Source of the DNA: Isoperla grammatica
Lineage: Eukaryota > Arthropoda > Insecta > Plecoptera > Perlodidae
Assembly (NCBI GenBank): GCA_945910005.1
Contig: OX246740.1
Span: 53,970,638 to 54,034,637, forward strand
Length of the DNA stretch: 64,000 bases
Direction: 5' to 3'
Shown piece by piece: positions 11,830 to 22,686 of this stretch (position 1 is the stretch's first letter; each line of letters begins with the position of its first letter). Below the pieces are notes generated by a model, which worked only from the letters and a program-made list of their open reading frames with translations, was not told the DNA's origin and made no database searches. The position numbers and the translations under genes are program-made.

Positions 11830-13630
11830 AAATATAGACGTTTTTGATAATATTTTATTTACAGACGTTTAAGACAGTTAACACATCTCCACACGTGGTC
11901 GTTCTGACAGAAGTGCCCACCGGTCAAACGTTCAAACGTGCACGAGACAAAATTAAATGAATATGTACATTAGTTGTGTTTAAAAGTGCGAAGTGAACTT
12001 TAGAGTGTAATTTTCAGGGTTGTTCAATATAGGAAACCTCTTAAGTAATACGGGAGCGGTATTCTTTTATTTTTAGTGCTTTAGAAAGTACTTGCAAATA
12101 TTTTATATATTGCGTTTAAATTGTATAAAATTAGTTATCGTTTGATTTTACTACGATGTAAAATCTATAATATGTAATCTAGTTTTTATTACTGTCGGGG
12201 CGATGTCCGTACATAATTATTACAACATTGTTCTATTGATTGGTAATTAAAAGATATAAAAAATAACGTTAAAGCTCCAAAAAATTACTATGCTGTATGT
12301 GACGGACACAAAACGATAATAAAACGCTTAGAATGTTGATTTTTTGAGAAGCTCTTAGAAATATAAAATACACATATATCGCTACTTGTAAACGTTTTAA
12401 AATTTGTTACGATCGTATACAAGATACCCATACCAATGAGGCTAATTAATGAATTACACTTTATGCGGAGGAAAAACCCATGCAGGGTCAACCCTTATCA
12501 ATGGTGGATATAAACAAAAGCTTCTTAAGATTACAGCGGATAACCGAATTTCTGCCGATATTTACAACCTGTCATGATTTCTACAACTTCACCGAAGGCT
12601 TCCGTGAAAATAAAAACAACTGTCAACACGGCTGTAAATAATGTTATATGTGCGATTACCTGTAATGATCATTTAATCGAGACTTGATGTTTATGAGTAG
12701 ATAGAAGGGGTTTAAAACATTTGGAACCTGTTGTCACTAATCTGTAACCCCGAGCAATACTCATAAATCTAAACTGCAAATGCGTACGTCTTATTTCAAG
12801 ACATGTTATATACTTTTCGTTCAGTTCAGACTTCAGTCACAATACAAGTTATATCAGCTTCCTCTGAAGGACTTTAACACCGATAAATTATTTAAGTTTC
12901 AATGGGAAGGGAATTTTTTTAGACAGTTTAATTAAAGTTCTTGTCCGAGTATAAAGTAAGTATTTTTATATCACACTTCGAGTGTTTGAGAACAGAACAT
13001 GTGTTGGGTATTGGGGCTCGTACGGAGTTTTGTTTCAAACAACGTGAACTAGTTGTGACGTCAATTTAAGGGTCTCCGATCACGATTGTAACCAGGACAA
13101 AACTTCAATAATTTCGTTATATTTAGAGACTTCGCATAATTGTTGCTTCATCGCTTATGTGTTATATTCCCCAAAATAGTTTCCCTATCTGCCCTACTAA
13201 CTTATTTTTCTTGTACTTTTCAATTTCCTCTTTACTTCCCATCTTATCATAAACTTTATTTTATGTTGTACTTCTATTATCAATTTAAAAAAAATCAATA
13301 CAAAATGAGTTATTTTTAGACAGATACAGTTCGATAATTTGTGTTTTAACAGTGTACGCGATGTGCGATGTGTATTGCACTTGTTGCATATGACTGATTG
13401 GCGATTACCCGCTAATCAACAGGTAGATCCCATAGACGGCTACGCTACCATTAGAACTCTCATGTCGAGAGCTTAATTTAGACAGTACGGGTGTGTGTGT
13501 GTGTGTAGATCGCAGCCATTATAGGAACTTGTATTGGCTAATTTAATTCTCCATTCAAGAGATAATGCAGCAACTGTTCTATTGTCATTGACTGATGTAC
13601 TGTGAAGCCATATGTTGTTTTGTTCTGTGC
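11830..13630. other. AT-rich DNA upstream of the channel gene, no gene seen
   Basis: Ordinary AT-rich non-coding sequence with a short (GT)n run at about 13491-13506. I see no exon, repeat family or RNA gene. Confidence 0.5.
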
Positions 13631-13633
13631 AGG

Positions 13634-14330
13634 CAGTGCGTGCAGGAGATGTGCTGGTGATCGATCCCGGGAGGGTTCTAACACCGGATCAGCGACAATG
13701 TGACACGAACAACGCACGCACGAAGCTACGCTTAGCTTACACGAGTAGACATCTGAAGCAAAGATCGTAACGGAACGCTTGGCAAGATTCTAGATTACAA
13801 CAAATATTAACCCATCTAATTAGCAGGTCTAATTCAAGTAGCGCGTCAAGGGAACGACCACGTCACAGGTGTAACAGAGTCGAGTGCACCGACACCGATA
13901 GACAGACTTCGAAACGTCGTTATCTCTCTATGAAACTTCGCTCTTTCGACACCGACAGCGCCACCGTTTGAGATTCACTTACATCGATAACGATTTGTTT
14001 GATTGAGATTATTGTTATTGTTTTGTTTATTGTACATTTTTCTTCAACGTCGAAGTGTTGTATTATCGTATTATCAAACGAGAGTGGTTACCAAGATGTC
14101 TTTACACCGGCGATTATGCGACGAGACTTGTCAGCGAGCACGTCAGCACGGGAGCGTCAGCGGGCTAGTGTCAACAACATCGTGACGAACCGTTAACGCC
14201 GGCTTTGTCGACCAATCAGCCGGGGGTAGACTACGTGAGTGTATTGTTTGCACAAGTGTTTATTTAATAACACGACGGACGAACACCGACGCAGAAAGTG
14301 TGAAACGAACAAGGTATTCTTGAAAACGAA
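13634..14330 (+). promoter_or_regulatory. CpG-richer segment, candidate promoter/5' exon of the channel gene
   Basis: CpG density rises sharply relative to the flanks. An acceptor-like TTGTTCTGTGCAG ends at about 13632 and is followed by GC-rich sequence without a long open frame. The position, 1-2 kb before the first coding exon and on its strand, fits a promoter or untranslated exon. This is inference from composition and position only. Confidence 0.25.
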
Positions 14331-14815
14331 AGTGTGAACGTGATATTCTTATTTCTACTACTTATACGAGCGAAATGTAAACACAAGGATATTTTAAATA
14401 TTTATATTCGAAAATGAAAAAAACATGCGTAATACAGGTTATTTCAAAATAAAGTAAGTGGATATCCTAAATATAGACGAAATATTTTCGCGTTTTCTCT
14501 TCAACGATGCAATTCGAAATACTCTATTAAACAAGACGATCGTAATAATCAACAATTGTGCAAAACTATCCGAGAAATACGACCGACTTTGTTCAACGTA
14601 AACTAATTAAAAGCCACAAGTCCACACTTCCACTTCGCTCTCCGTTCAAGACAGGTCGACTGTTTTAAGGCAAGGTCGTCGTGGTATTGACACTGTGCGA
14701 AGATATTTTTAAAATCACTTAGATCAATCAAAACGCAGCCCAAGAAACCTGCACCGTTAATTCTCACGTCCGTAGTCAATAACTCGGTTGCAGCGAGTTA
14801 CACGGCGCGTAATTG

Positions 14816-15260
14816 GACATGATGTAGGGGTGGTAAAAGTACTGTGCATAGAAACAAGAACAACAAGTGTCTAAGTCGATCTATAGAGCGGATCTAGTGC
14901 TCCCGTTTAGATTTCAAAACGAGATTGGAACCATTTCAAATTCGTTTCGACGAGTTCTAAGACGTTTTTGGACAAAATGTAGGGGTGTTAAAAGTAGTTC
15001 GCATACAAACGGTTCATTGGAAGAACAGCAAGTGTGCAAGTGAAGAAACTGATCCAGTATTAAACGAGTTCAAAGTCCCTGAATTTAGTTGTTGCGAGAT
15101 ATTATATAAGACAAATTTGGACAAGATGTAGGGTTGTTAAAAATAAACTGTTAATTACAAGTGTAATACGCGACCCAGTGTTGAACGAGATTGCAAGCTA
15201 ATAGTAACGAGTTGTTTGAACAAGATGCAGGGGTGCGTAAAATGAGTGCCTACATAACGA
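14816..15260 (+). repeat. Reiterated GATGTAGGGGTGTTAAAAGTA motif
   Basis: Diverged copies of a segment containing (G)ACAAGATGTAGGGGTGTTAA occur at about 14816, 14971, 15119 and 15219. They are followed at variable distance by ACAACAAGTGTCTA-like sequence. The spacing shrinks from about 155 to 100 bp. The block ends less than 150 bp before the first ATG of the channel gene, so it probably lies in its 5' leader. Confidence 0.7.
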
Positions 15261-15401
15261 GCCTCCTTTGAGGAACCAACAAGTGTCTAGTCTACGCACC
15301 ACGTGTAGAAAGTGAACCAGTGCTCAGACAGGCGCAACAAGTTGTCTAGCCGCCGTCTAGCAACTGTCTACGCAACAAGTGGAACCTCGACTTCTATCAA
15401 G

Positions 15402-15546
15402 ATGATGTCCAAGACGAAGTTTGTCGTGGGTATGATCGTGTGGGGCTTCTACCTGTTGATAGGGGCCACCTTCTACTTCCACACTGAGAACGCCCTGGAG
15501 AGAAACAAGAGACTCAACTATCGCAAGGAGAGGATAGAGATATACG
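15402..15546 (+). CDS. K2P channel, coding exon 1 (TM1)
   Basis: The exon encodes Met-Met-Ser-Lys-Thr-Lys and then the hydrophobic TM1 (FVVGMIVWGFYLLIGATFYF), followed by a charged stretch ending ERIEIY. It ends in phase 1 at TACG|GTAGGT. The reading frame is closed upstream by TAG at 15306, so ATG 15402 (or the adjacent ATG 15405) is the start. The 3' two-thirds of this exon, its donor and the first 28 intron bases are duplicated four more times immediately downstream. Confidence 0.92.
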
Positions 15547-16010
15547 GTAGGTCAGGGTAACAGCTAGGAGGGTACTGGCTTCTACCTGTTGATAGGGGCC
15601 ACCTTCTACTTCCACACTGAGAACGCCCTGGAGAGAAACAAGAGACTCAACTATCGCAAGGAGAGGATAGAGATATACGGTAGGTCAGGGTAACAGCTAG
15701 GAGGGTACTGGCTTCTACCTGTTGATAGGGGCCACCTTCTACTTCCACACTGAGAACGCCCTGGAGAGAAACAAGAGACTCAACTATCGCAAGGAGAGGA
15801 TAGAGATATACGGTAGGTCAGGGTAACAGCTAGGAGGGTACTGGCTTCTACCTGTTGCTAGGGGCCACCTTCTACTTCCACACTGAGAACGCCCTGGAGA
15901 GAAACAAGAGACTCAACTATCGCAAGGAGAGGATAGAGATATACGGTAGGTCAGGGTAACAGCTAGGAGGGTACTGCATGGCTTCTACCTGTTGCTAGGG
16001 GCCACCTTCT
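15444..16010 (+). repeat. 133-bp tandem array built from exon 1 end + 5' splice site (5 copies)
   Basis: GGCTTCTACCTGTTGATAGG begins at 15444 (inside exon 1), 15577, 15710, 15843 and 15980. The first three intervals are 133 bp; the last copy has a 4-bp insertion (CATG) and is cut short after GGGGCCACCTTCT. Each full unit holds the TM1-coding end of exon 1, the donor ACG|GTAGGTCAG and AACAGCTAGGAGGGTACT. Copies are nearly identical, with GTTGCTAGG replacing GTTGATAGG in the last two. Reading through the first donor meets TAA within five codons, so only the first donor gives an open product. Confidence 0.95.
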
Positions 16011-16494
16011 TAGAACAGAGGACATTGAGATATACGGTATAGGTCCGGAGTATCTAAGCAATAAGCATGGATGACAGTACTGGTTTCGATTTGAGCGCCG
16101 TCATTTCACTGATGGAACCGCATGGTCGCATGAAATTATATAGGTTGAGGTTCTGTGTTCGATCCCCAGCACCTAACCCATTGAGGTAGCTCCACACGAT
16201 GCACACAACTATAAATAGAGAGGTTTCCATCTATGTATATATTCCAGCAATGGTATGACAGTAAGGCAGGAAGGTTTTGAGTTCGATTCCAGATCACGTG
16301 ATCATTGAAGTTACTCTGCATGATCTTATGAAACGTTGATCGTGAGGTCTAGTGATGTCACTCACTTGTAACACAAGAAAGATTGTGTGTTCGATCCTTA
16401 TCACTTACATCACGGAGGACGTTCTGTGCGATTTATAGTTATGGCTTCGATTCCAGCCATTTCGAAAACTATAACTCAAGGCAACCTACATTAT

Positions 16495-16585
16495 GCAGTC
16501 TCAATCCCAGTATTCACATAAGTCCGAGCTTCAGTCCGGATTGCCAATGGCCAGAATCAAACCGGCACCTCTCGTATGAGAAAAT
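16495..16585 (-). mobile_element. SINE-B fragment (tRNA-derived)
   Basis: TCTCAATCCCAGTATTCACA and TTCAGTCCGGATTGCCAATG followed by GGCCAGAATCAAACCGGCAC match the body and B-box side of the fuller element at 63440-63650 on the - strand. The RNA polymerase III B-box is degraded. It lies directly before element C; the right end of the window shows the same pairing. Confidence 0.6.
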
Positions 16586-16628
16586 GGTATTAATGATTCA
16601 ATTACGTTACTTCTTGTCTTAGGAATAA

Positions 16629-16928
16629 GTAAACGGTGACTTTGGAGCCGTCCTAGCAACGAAGCACTCAATAAATTCGTTGTTGTTCTGAATCGGCCTT
16701 GTTGATTCTGACATTTGTCCGCAAATGTTCGCACTGTCCAATCACTGATTCATAGGTTTCGTATTTGAAATATCGATCTTTGATTGGTTATCGCTCACTC
16801 GTCGATGGTGTTCGGGGCCTACAGGGTTGGTTTAGTCGCTTTAAATTTAAGTCCCCCACTGAAAATCAGTTTCGTTACTGGGTGGGTGGACTCTAAATGT
16901 GAATTTATGTATTTATTTTATTTAAATG
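16629..16928 (+). mobile_element. Dispersed element C, full copy
   Basis: A segment of about 300 bp starting AAACGGTGACTTTGGAGCCG and ending in CTCTAAATGTGAATTTATGT plus a TTTA-rich tail. Reverse copies lie at 22205-22415 and 49683-49975, and a fragment at 63342-63378. The variable ATTT/AAAT tail at one end only, with no terminal inverted repeats, suggests a retroposon. It contains no coding sequence. Confidence 0.75.
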
Positions 16929-17370
16929 CTTGTTGCGCCCCAAGAGTTGACGATTCAGTCGCTACCGTGGTATAAGTAAATGAGGTTGGGTACGGCGTAC
17001 ACTCCTATAGATGACAATGCCGAGTGAATGTCACACAGTTGTCGACAGTCGGCATCTCTGTTGTTTTTTTACCGACGATGATGAGTTGTAGTTGATGAGG
17101 AAACGTCAATTTTCTCAAACAACATCCAAACATCAGAGCCGTGACCCAGAATAGACGCATTAGAATGCGTTCATGTTCACCCATTAGCATAGAACGTGTT
17201 GGTATTACAGTCGCTACCCGGTAACTGTTGAGGTAGACAGAAGAATACGGGGAAGATGAGAACTATATCACCGCCTACGCGATCTGTAACTTGCTCTCAA
17301 TGTGTGTGTGTATAGAAGGCTTTGATTTTATGGCGGGAGATTTGCAAATCGTGCCCCGCTAGCGAATGCT

Positions 17371-17645
17371 GCCAATAGGGCACTAGCAACACCGAAAGAC
17401 AACAATGGAACAAATAAATTGAACAGATGGACAAACAATCAGCTGTCAAAATAATAAAATTGCAACCATAGAAATAAAAACAAGTGTAGCAATAGTAACT
17501 GCTCGCCATTTAAAACTTTGAATGATATACAACGACTAAGTGAAAGTTTTCTATGTGTATTTGTTTGTTTTTTGTTTTGTTTTCCAAAATATGAAGGAAT
17601 TATTTTTTGACAGCTTGTTTTTTGTCCATCGATTCGTGTGGTGTG
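17371..17645 (+). mobile_element. Foldback MITE, family G, copy 3
   Basis: It starts GCCAATAGGGCACTAGCAAC, with the left arm ACAAACAATCAGCTGTCAAA and the core GCAATAGTAACTGCTCGCCA, and a right arm with TTTTGACAGCTTGTTTTTTG. It is the closest relative of copy 1 (4922-5249), in the opposite orientation. Confidence 0.8.
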
Positions 17646-18034
17646 ATTATCATCTCGTGCCGTATCTTTATCTACAACAATAGACAATTAAAAATGTAAA
17701 ATCGCGGTTTTTAATTGAATTTATAGTATAAGTGGGGGGTTATAGTAAGACCTGTAAAGTGTATAAACCACGTTAAGCGAACAACTTGAGATAACAATAT
17801 TTTGAAGTAATTCTCCACAAGGAAAACAAACAAAAGTACTCATTCTATACTTCGCGAATGTGCCTAAGTCAAATGGACAAGTGAGAACGATAAATGAATA
17901 CTTTTAAAATAGACATAATATATTATGCACTAACTGTATCAACTAGAGTAAAATAGAAACAAAATGTGGAGGAAAAGGAAACCCAAAACTAAAAAGCAGT
18001 TTCACTTCTTCATTCTTGTGGGCGTTGTTTAGTG

Positions 18035-18165
18035 TTAACGCGCGGATCTCCGCGTCGGGAGGTCGCGAGTTCGATTTCCGTCGAGAGCAATTCTTACTGA
18101 AGGTGTTTTCCTATCCACTTTCTCTATTGTAGCAGCGGGAATATAATAAACGTGCACAAACTTGG
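18035..18165 (+). mobile_element. tRNA-derived SINE (family B-like)
   Basis: GGAGGTCGCGAGTTCGATTT is an RNA polymerase III B-box in tRNA-like context, preceded by TTAGTGTTAACGCGCGGATC as the degraded A-box side. It is followed by ACTGAAGGTGTTTTCCTATC, as in the SINE body at 49325. It is not a functional tRNA, because no cloverleaf can be closed. Confidence 0.55.
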
Positions 18166-18345
18166 ATATGTGATGCCACAACATAAGCAACCAGACAGAT
18201 TAGGGTGCATCCCCCCCTCCCCCTTGTACCCCCAATAGCCCGATATATTTGGCGTTTCTATTCAATAAATTAGTTAGTTATTGGAAGTGGATATCAATTT
18301 CATGTTTTTGATCATAGTTTGGCAAAGATTCTTACCGAGACTAAA

Positions 18346-18549
18346 GTTGAGAAACTGTAAGAATGACGGCCCCTTCCATAGCTACCCAACCCCCCTTAAG
18401 TCCGTGACAACCTGACAAAATGAAATACGTAACTGAAAATCAGTTTGTTTCAGTTGTTCAGTTTGCGTTTTCATGGAATTGAGGGAGGTCCGGTAGCTGT
18501 GGAGGGGATAAGGAGGGGGCCGTCATTCTTACAGTTTCTCAACTATAAC
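18346..18549. mobile_element. TIR MITE, family B2 (AGTTGAGAAACTGTAAGAAT ends)
   Basis: Inverted ends AGTTGAGAAACTGTAAGAAT...GGCCCC and the reverse complement at 18515-18549 enclose a core with AACTGAAAATCAGTTTGTTT. A second copy at 39428-39640 is flanked by a clean TA duplication, which points to a Tc1/mariner-type mobiliser. Confidence 0.85.
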
Positions 18550-20189
18550 TACGCTAGCGATTATTGATTCATAATTAAATAATTTCTAAAATTTTTGGAA
18601 TGGCTTCGCTACACCTTTTTCTGTTCATCCTTCTACGTGATCGAGCGAAGCGTATCATTATAACACGAATCGATAAGGACGTGTTTCACCCGGGATTCGA
18701 GCGCGGGTCCTTACCCACCTTCGAACTTCAACACTCTCAATGTCACAAGATTACAAGATGATATCAACAGGAAAAGGTTATTTTTATATACGAACCTCTT
18801 GATAATTTCCCGTTTCGAGTAGGTGATTTTATTAAATAGTATATCAGGCAACGATGTACGCGTGACTGCATTAACTTTATCTATATCAGTCAACTACTTA
18901 GGTATTTCACGAGATAGTTGAGATTTGAAATCAAACGAGTTATTAAACGGCATAATTATTGATGAAATCGATTGATTGATTCACAAGACAATGCAAGCGT
19001 GATTGATCGAGAACGTTTCACAAGACGAAGACTAAAGTCGATGGAAATTGCGTTGGCAACTCTGAAGGTTTCCACTGTTGAGTTTTATAAAAGTTGTAAT
19101 TTTTTTTAAACGCGAACTAACTTATCTCAACGAGGTTTATTGTTGATAGGAGATGCATGCGTAGATCTGCTATCAGATTCTACCTACTTAAACAATTAAA
19201 TGAGGAAGAGTGTTGGTAAACAATAAGAAACACCATCAATTGTTATTATTAAATTCATTTTTTCGTACGAAATTCGCCTTTCTTTGTTTTGATTATATAA
19301 AGTTTTCGGCAGCAATAAAAAAATCAGGCATAATTGTAAATAAAAATCCCAAAAATGACTTGCATCTTTACAAGCCACGATTACATCTCGGTATAGTTGG
19401 GGTTACTGAGCCAAAGTTTTTTCACGAACGCAGACACAGCCAATTTAACCTTGGGCAATTCATCTTACATGAATGACCACTTCGGGACACACCGTAGTTA
19501 ATTCTGATTGGCTATTGATGGGCTCAACATGACAGACAAATTCATTGATGAAGTGTTGGCCGTATGGTCTGACTGGTGGGCGGTGGACCAAACAAGCCAC
19601 CGCCTGTGATAGTCTGTTGATTGGACTCACCGCCGCAGATATAATTAGTCTGCTGTTCACAAGGGTTCACAAACTATTTACATCGGGGAAATACCCATCT
19701 GCACTCGAGGTCGGGATTGGCCCAGTGTCGACTCTACCAGTCGTAAGAGGCGACCAAAATACCGGTCATTGTGGTTTAGTACGTTGTTCTACAATAAATA
19801 ATCGTATCAAATTAAACGTGGAAATACCAATCTTGAAATATCCTTTACGTGTTATCCCTATGTATTGTTGAGTCGGCTCCTACCTTCTCTTCCCTGATTT
19901 GATGATAGTCAAGTTGCCCCAAGCCTAACAAGTCTCTAACACTGACGACATCCTTAATTTATACTATTTCTCTAAATCCTTCTCACATCTACTCGAAACA
20001 GGTACAGAAGTGATAACTTTCTACCCCCTATTGGAATTCTGGAAACCCCAAACTCAGAGGGCGTAACTACACTACTATACGCGGAAGACCATCTTTAGAA
20101 TATATGAAAGAACGCAACTAATCTGTTAATTTTGGTTGAAACAGCGTGTAAAAAACGAGCAGGGTGACGATATTTGAGCATATCCCTTC

Positions 20190-20232
20190 ACGTCACATAG
20201 TTTTGGCAACGATGCTAATCGAGACGATATGT
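20190..20232 (-). mobile_element. SINE-A 3' end fragment
   Basis: TCACATAGTTTTGGCAACGA and TGCTAATCGAGACGATATGT match the tail of SINE-A copies at 49400 and 52805. Only about 40 bp remain, ending some 30 bp before the exon-2 acceptor. Confidence 0.5.
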
Positions 20233-20265
20233 CCCAGTTGACGGTGTCTGTCTCTCTGTCCGCAG

Positions 20266-20403
20266 AGCTGCTGAACGATCACTATGTCCCGAGACATCCG
20301 GGGGACACACAGCTTATCTACACCAAACTGGAGGCTTACTGCGGCCGGCCCGTCAGTAACACCACGCTTGACGTAAGTACGCCACTGGTACACCACGCTG
20401 GAC
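20266..20403 (+). CDS. K2P channel, coding exon 2 (extracellular cap)
   Basis: After acceptor TCTGTCCGCAG the exon opens in phase 1 and encodes ELLNDHYVPRHPGDTQLIYT and then KLEAYCGRPVSNTTLD, with a Cys of the kind that bridges K2P cap helices and an N-T-T glycosylation site. Three identical donors (GAC|GTAAGTAC) occur at 20373, 20404 and 20435. Exon 3 needs phase 1, and only the second donor (end 20403) supplies it, adding ten residues, VSTPLVHHAG, to the cap. With the first donor the exon would end at 20372 in phase 0, and joining to exon 3 would shift the frame. An unseen extra exon could also resolve this. Confidence 0.75.
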
Positions 20404-20458
20404 GTAAGTACGCCACTGGTACACCACGCTGGACGTAAGTACGCCACTGGTACACCAC
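20362..20458 (+). repeat. 31-bp tandem triplication of the exon 2 splice donor
   Basis: ACGTAAGTACGCCACTGG recurs at 20371, 20402 and 20433, a 31-bp period. The unit includes the last exon codons (ACCACGCTKGAC) and the donor. Copies differ by a T/G change in the first. Confidence 0.95.
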
Positions 20459-20477
20459 ACACTGTCTTGTTATAGTT

Positions 20478-20632
20478 GTCCGAAGACTACCTTACACATG
20501 CTTACGTCACAGGCGACTGGTTCGTAGCCAATCAGCGATCGGTATTGGCGCTGGTGTGTCTCGGACGGTTCGCCGGTTGGCTACGACTGCCCCGGATGTG
20601 ACGAAAGCAGGTGTAAAGTAATCTTGGGTCCA
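20478..20632. mobile_element. TIR MITE, family A2, unoccupied copy
   Basis: Inverted ends of about 55 bp: CGAAGACTACCTTACACATG on the left pairs with CAGGTGTAAAGTAATCTTGG on the right, and TAGCCAATCAGCG with CGCCGGTTGGCTA internally. The copy at 39293-39656 is the same element interrupted by MITE B2, so this copy supplies the pre-insertion sequence. Confidence 0.85.
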
Positions 20633-20786
20633 CTATACCACCCTGCATGTAGGTTGACAGTTGTCACACACACAGATTTTGCTGTATTCCTCTAGAGCGA
20701 CGTTCATTCACGTATCTACAGGTGGTTACTTCTCTCACCCTCTCGTACACCATTGCAACATCTCTCTCTCTCTCTCTCTCTCTTAG

Positions 20787-20821
20787 CTACAGTTTATACA
20801 CATTACAACGACTTCATGGAG
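20787..20821 (+). CDS. K2P channel, coding exon 3 (35-bp micro-exon)
   Basis: Bounded by a (TC)n-TTAG acceptor and the donor GAG|GTAAGT. In the frame forced by exon 4 it encodes (P)TVYTHYNDFME, part of the extracellular linker before P1. Its 35 bases require phase 1 on the 5' side and leave phase 0 on the 3' side. The frame has no stop and joins directly to DDESDG in exon 4. Confidence 0.75.
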
Positions 20822-21170
20822 GTAAGTCCCTACCTGTCACAATACTGCACCGTCTTGCCCTCTCTTTCCCTTCTTGTAAGACAAGGTTCTAACATATTCC
20901 TAACTTCTAACTAACCTTCTAACATCTTCTCTCTTCATCTACCCCCTACACTCCTACCCTGTACACTCTTCGACGACGTTCATCAACATCATCATCTTGA
21001 TATACGACAACGTAGGCAAATCTAACATCCCTCTCTCCCTCTATACGACATTGATAGGCAAGTCTCTACTGAAGGTTTTACACTGAACCGTCCCGTTTCT
21101 CTTGAAGAGCATAGGAAACTGAACATATCATTCTACCCTCTACACTCTATCTATGTCTCTTTCCCTCTAG

Positions 21171-21371
21171 GACGACGAGTCGGACGGCGCGTACCTCTGG
21201 AACCCCTTCAACGCGTTCCTATTCTGCTTCACCGTCATCAGCACAGTCGGTTACGGCAACCTCGCCCCCACCTCCCCCTACGGGAGGATCCTGATGATCT
21301 TCTACGCCCTCGTCGGCATCCCCTTCAACGCGATCCTCTTCGCCACCCTGGGGGACTACTTCAGCACGGTG
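21171..21371 (+). CDS. K2P channel, coding exon 4 (P1 and TM2)
   Basis: The acceptor is TTTCCCTCTAG and the donor GTG|GTGAGT; 67 codons, phase 0 at both ends. It encodes the first pore helix and filter, with FTVISTVGYGNLAP, then TM2 with GRILMIFYALVGIPFNAILF. The TVGYG filter and the VGIP turn of TM2 are K2P hallmarks. Codons are strongly C/G-ending. Confidence 0.95.
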
Positions 21372-22472
21372 GTGAGTGAGCCTTGATTGCATCCGAGTGA
21401 ATACGACTTTTATTGTTTTGCGGTTTATCGGCGATTTAAAAAACTGATTACAAACATAATTTTCTTTGCCTGTAAAAACGACTTCAAGCTAATCGGCGTT
21501 CGCCTGATTGTGCGGAGCCTTCTGATTGGTCAAGAACCCATTTTCACGGCCCATTGTCTAGATTTATTTTCACTTTACTGTCTAAAAGACATCAAGAACG
21601 TTATCACATTAAAACTTGAATCAATTTCGAACCTACAATCCACTAAAACTCCAGCATATTTTGTGAAATCCCATTTTAATTCACTTATTCTTTGCTTTAT
21701 CCTCGTCTGCAATAGCAACAGGTCTTTCACCTTGTCAATACCCCCACGATTAACATTCTATATTCAAAGTAATTTTCAGAATCACTCTCCCTTTGAGGGG
21801 CCGTAACGGTTTGATCATCGTTTTGGGAGGCGTTGACACATTGCAATCTCGGTCCAGGCATTGTGTTCTACTATAATACTCTACCATGAACTCATCCCAC
21901 CTCTCACATACTCTGAGAGTATCTCTGTAATTTTATGTACAAGTACTTCAATACATTCTTGTACAAGGTTGAGATGATTGTGTATCCTAACCTACGCATT
22001 TTCAACGAAAAACAATAGATCCATATCTGTTGCCTTGCTTGTAATGTCACGTGACATGCCTTCACCCTCCTTGCAAGTTCTAGACTTAAAATAAGTCTAT
22101 GCTAAAGTTAGAGCGCGTTTAACGGAGCCAATAATATATGCAAAGCTTATTTTAAAATCCTCTCCACCTACGACCAAGTATTTAAAAGTTACAATAGGCA
22201 ATACGATAACAAATAAATAACAAATAAATAAATTCACATTTAGAGTCTATACCCAGTCAGTAACAAGACTGATTTTCAGTGGGGGACTTTAATTTAAAGT
22301 GACTAAACCAACCCTGTAGGCTCCCCAAACACCATCGACGAGTGAGCGATAACCAATCAAAGATCGATATGTCAAATATGAATCATATGAATCAGTGATT
22401 GAACATTGCTAGATTCACACACCGAGCAGGTCACGACGATGTGTCGATAAAGAAGGTCTCTACTCCCCACAG
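21372..22472 (+). other. K2P intron 4
   Basis: AT-rich intron. The first 800 bases hold a frame open from a TTG, without ATG or domain, so no gene is called. Element C in reverse occupies about 22205-22415. The intron ends at CTACTCCCCACAG. Confidence 0.7.
22205..22415 (-). mobile_element. Dispersed element C, truncated reverse copy
   Basis: Starting at an AAATAAATA tail, it matches TTCACATTTAGAGTCTA, GTGGGGGACTTTAATTTAAA and AACCAATCAAAGATCGATAT of the full copies, and ends after GAATCAGTGATTGAAC. The distal 70-80 bp are missing. Confidence 0.75.
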
Positions 22473-22686
22473 ATCACCCACATCAGAGACCGCTACAAGA
22501 CGAGGCGTATCGAGACGAAGATGACAATGTTCGGCGATATCGCCGTCTACATCGGTACCGGGATCTTAGTGTTTATATTCCTGCCCGCCTGCGCGTTCGT
22601 CTTCATGGAGCAGTGGACCTGGGACTTGGCCATCTACTACGCCTTCGTCACCATCTCCACCATCGGCTTCGGGGACTTCGTCGCAG
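22473..22686 (+). CDS. K2P channel, coding exon 5 (TM3 and P2)
   Basis: It encodes the cytosolic TM2-TM3 linker (ITHIRDRYKTRRIETK), the TM3 helix (YIGTGILVFIFLPACAFVFM) and the second pore with TISTIGFGDFVA. The GFG filter in P2 is typical of K2P channels. It ends in phase 1 at GCAG|GTAGGA. Decayed copies of its last 15 bases plus donor follow in the intron. Confidence 0.95.

Larger units (their letters stand above)
15980..20265 (+). other. K2P intron 1, remaining sequence
   Basis: After the exon-1 array, intron 1 carries an SINE-B fragment, element C, a family-G MITE (17371), another tRNA-like SINE (18040) and a TA-flanked MITE (18346). The remainder (about 16930-17360 and 18560-20180) is AT-rich, with no supportable exon. 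It ends at the acceptor TCTCTCTGTCCGCAG. Confidence 0.7.

Noticed and set aside
15312..15401. Extending the channel N-terminus upstream by 30 residues
   Set aside because: The extended frame begins at GTG after a TAG; the first ATG is 15402, in good context.
21387..21806. 139-codon frame in intron 4
   Set aside because: Starts at TTG, AT-rich, no domain and no splice evidence.
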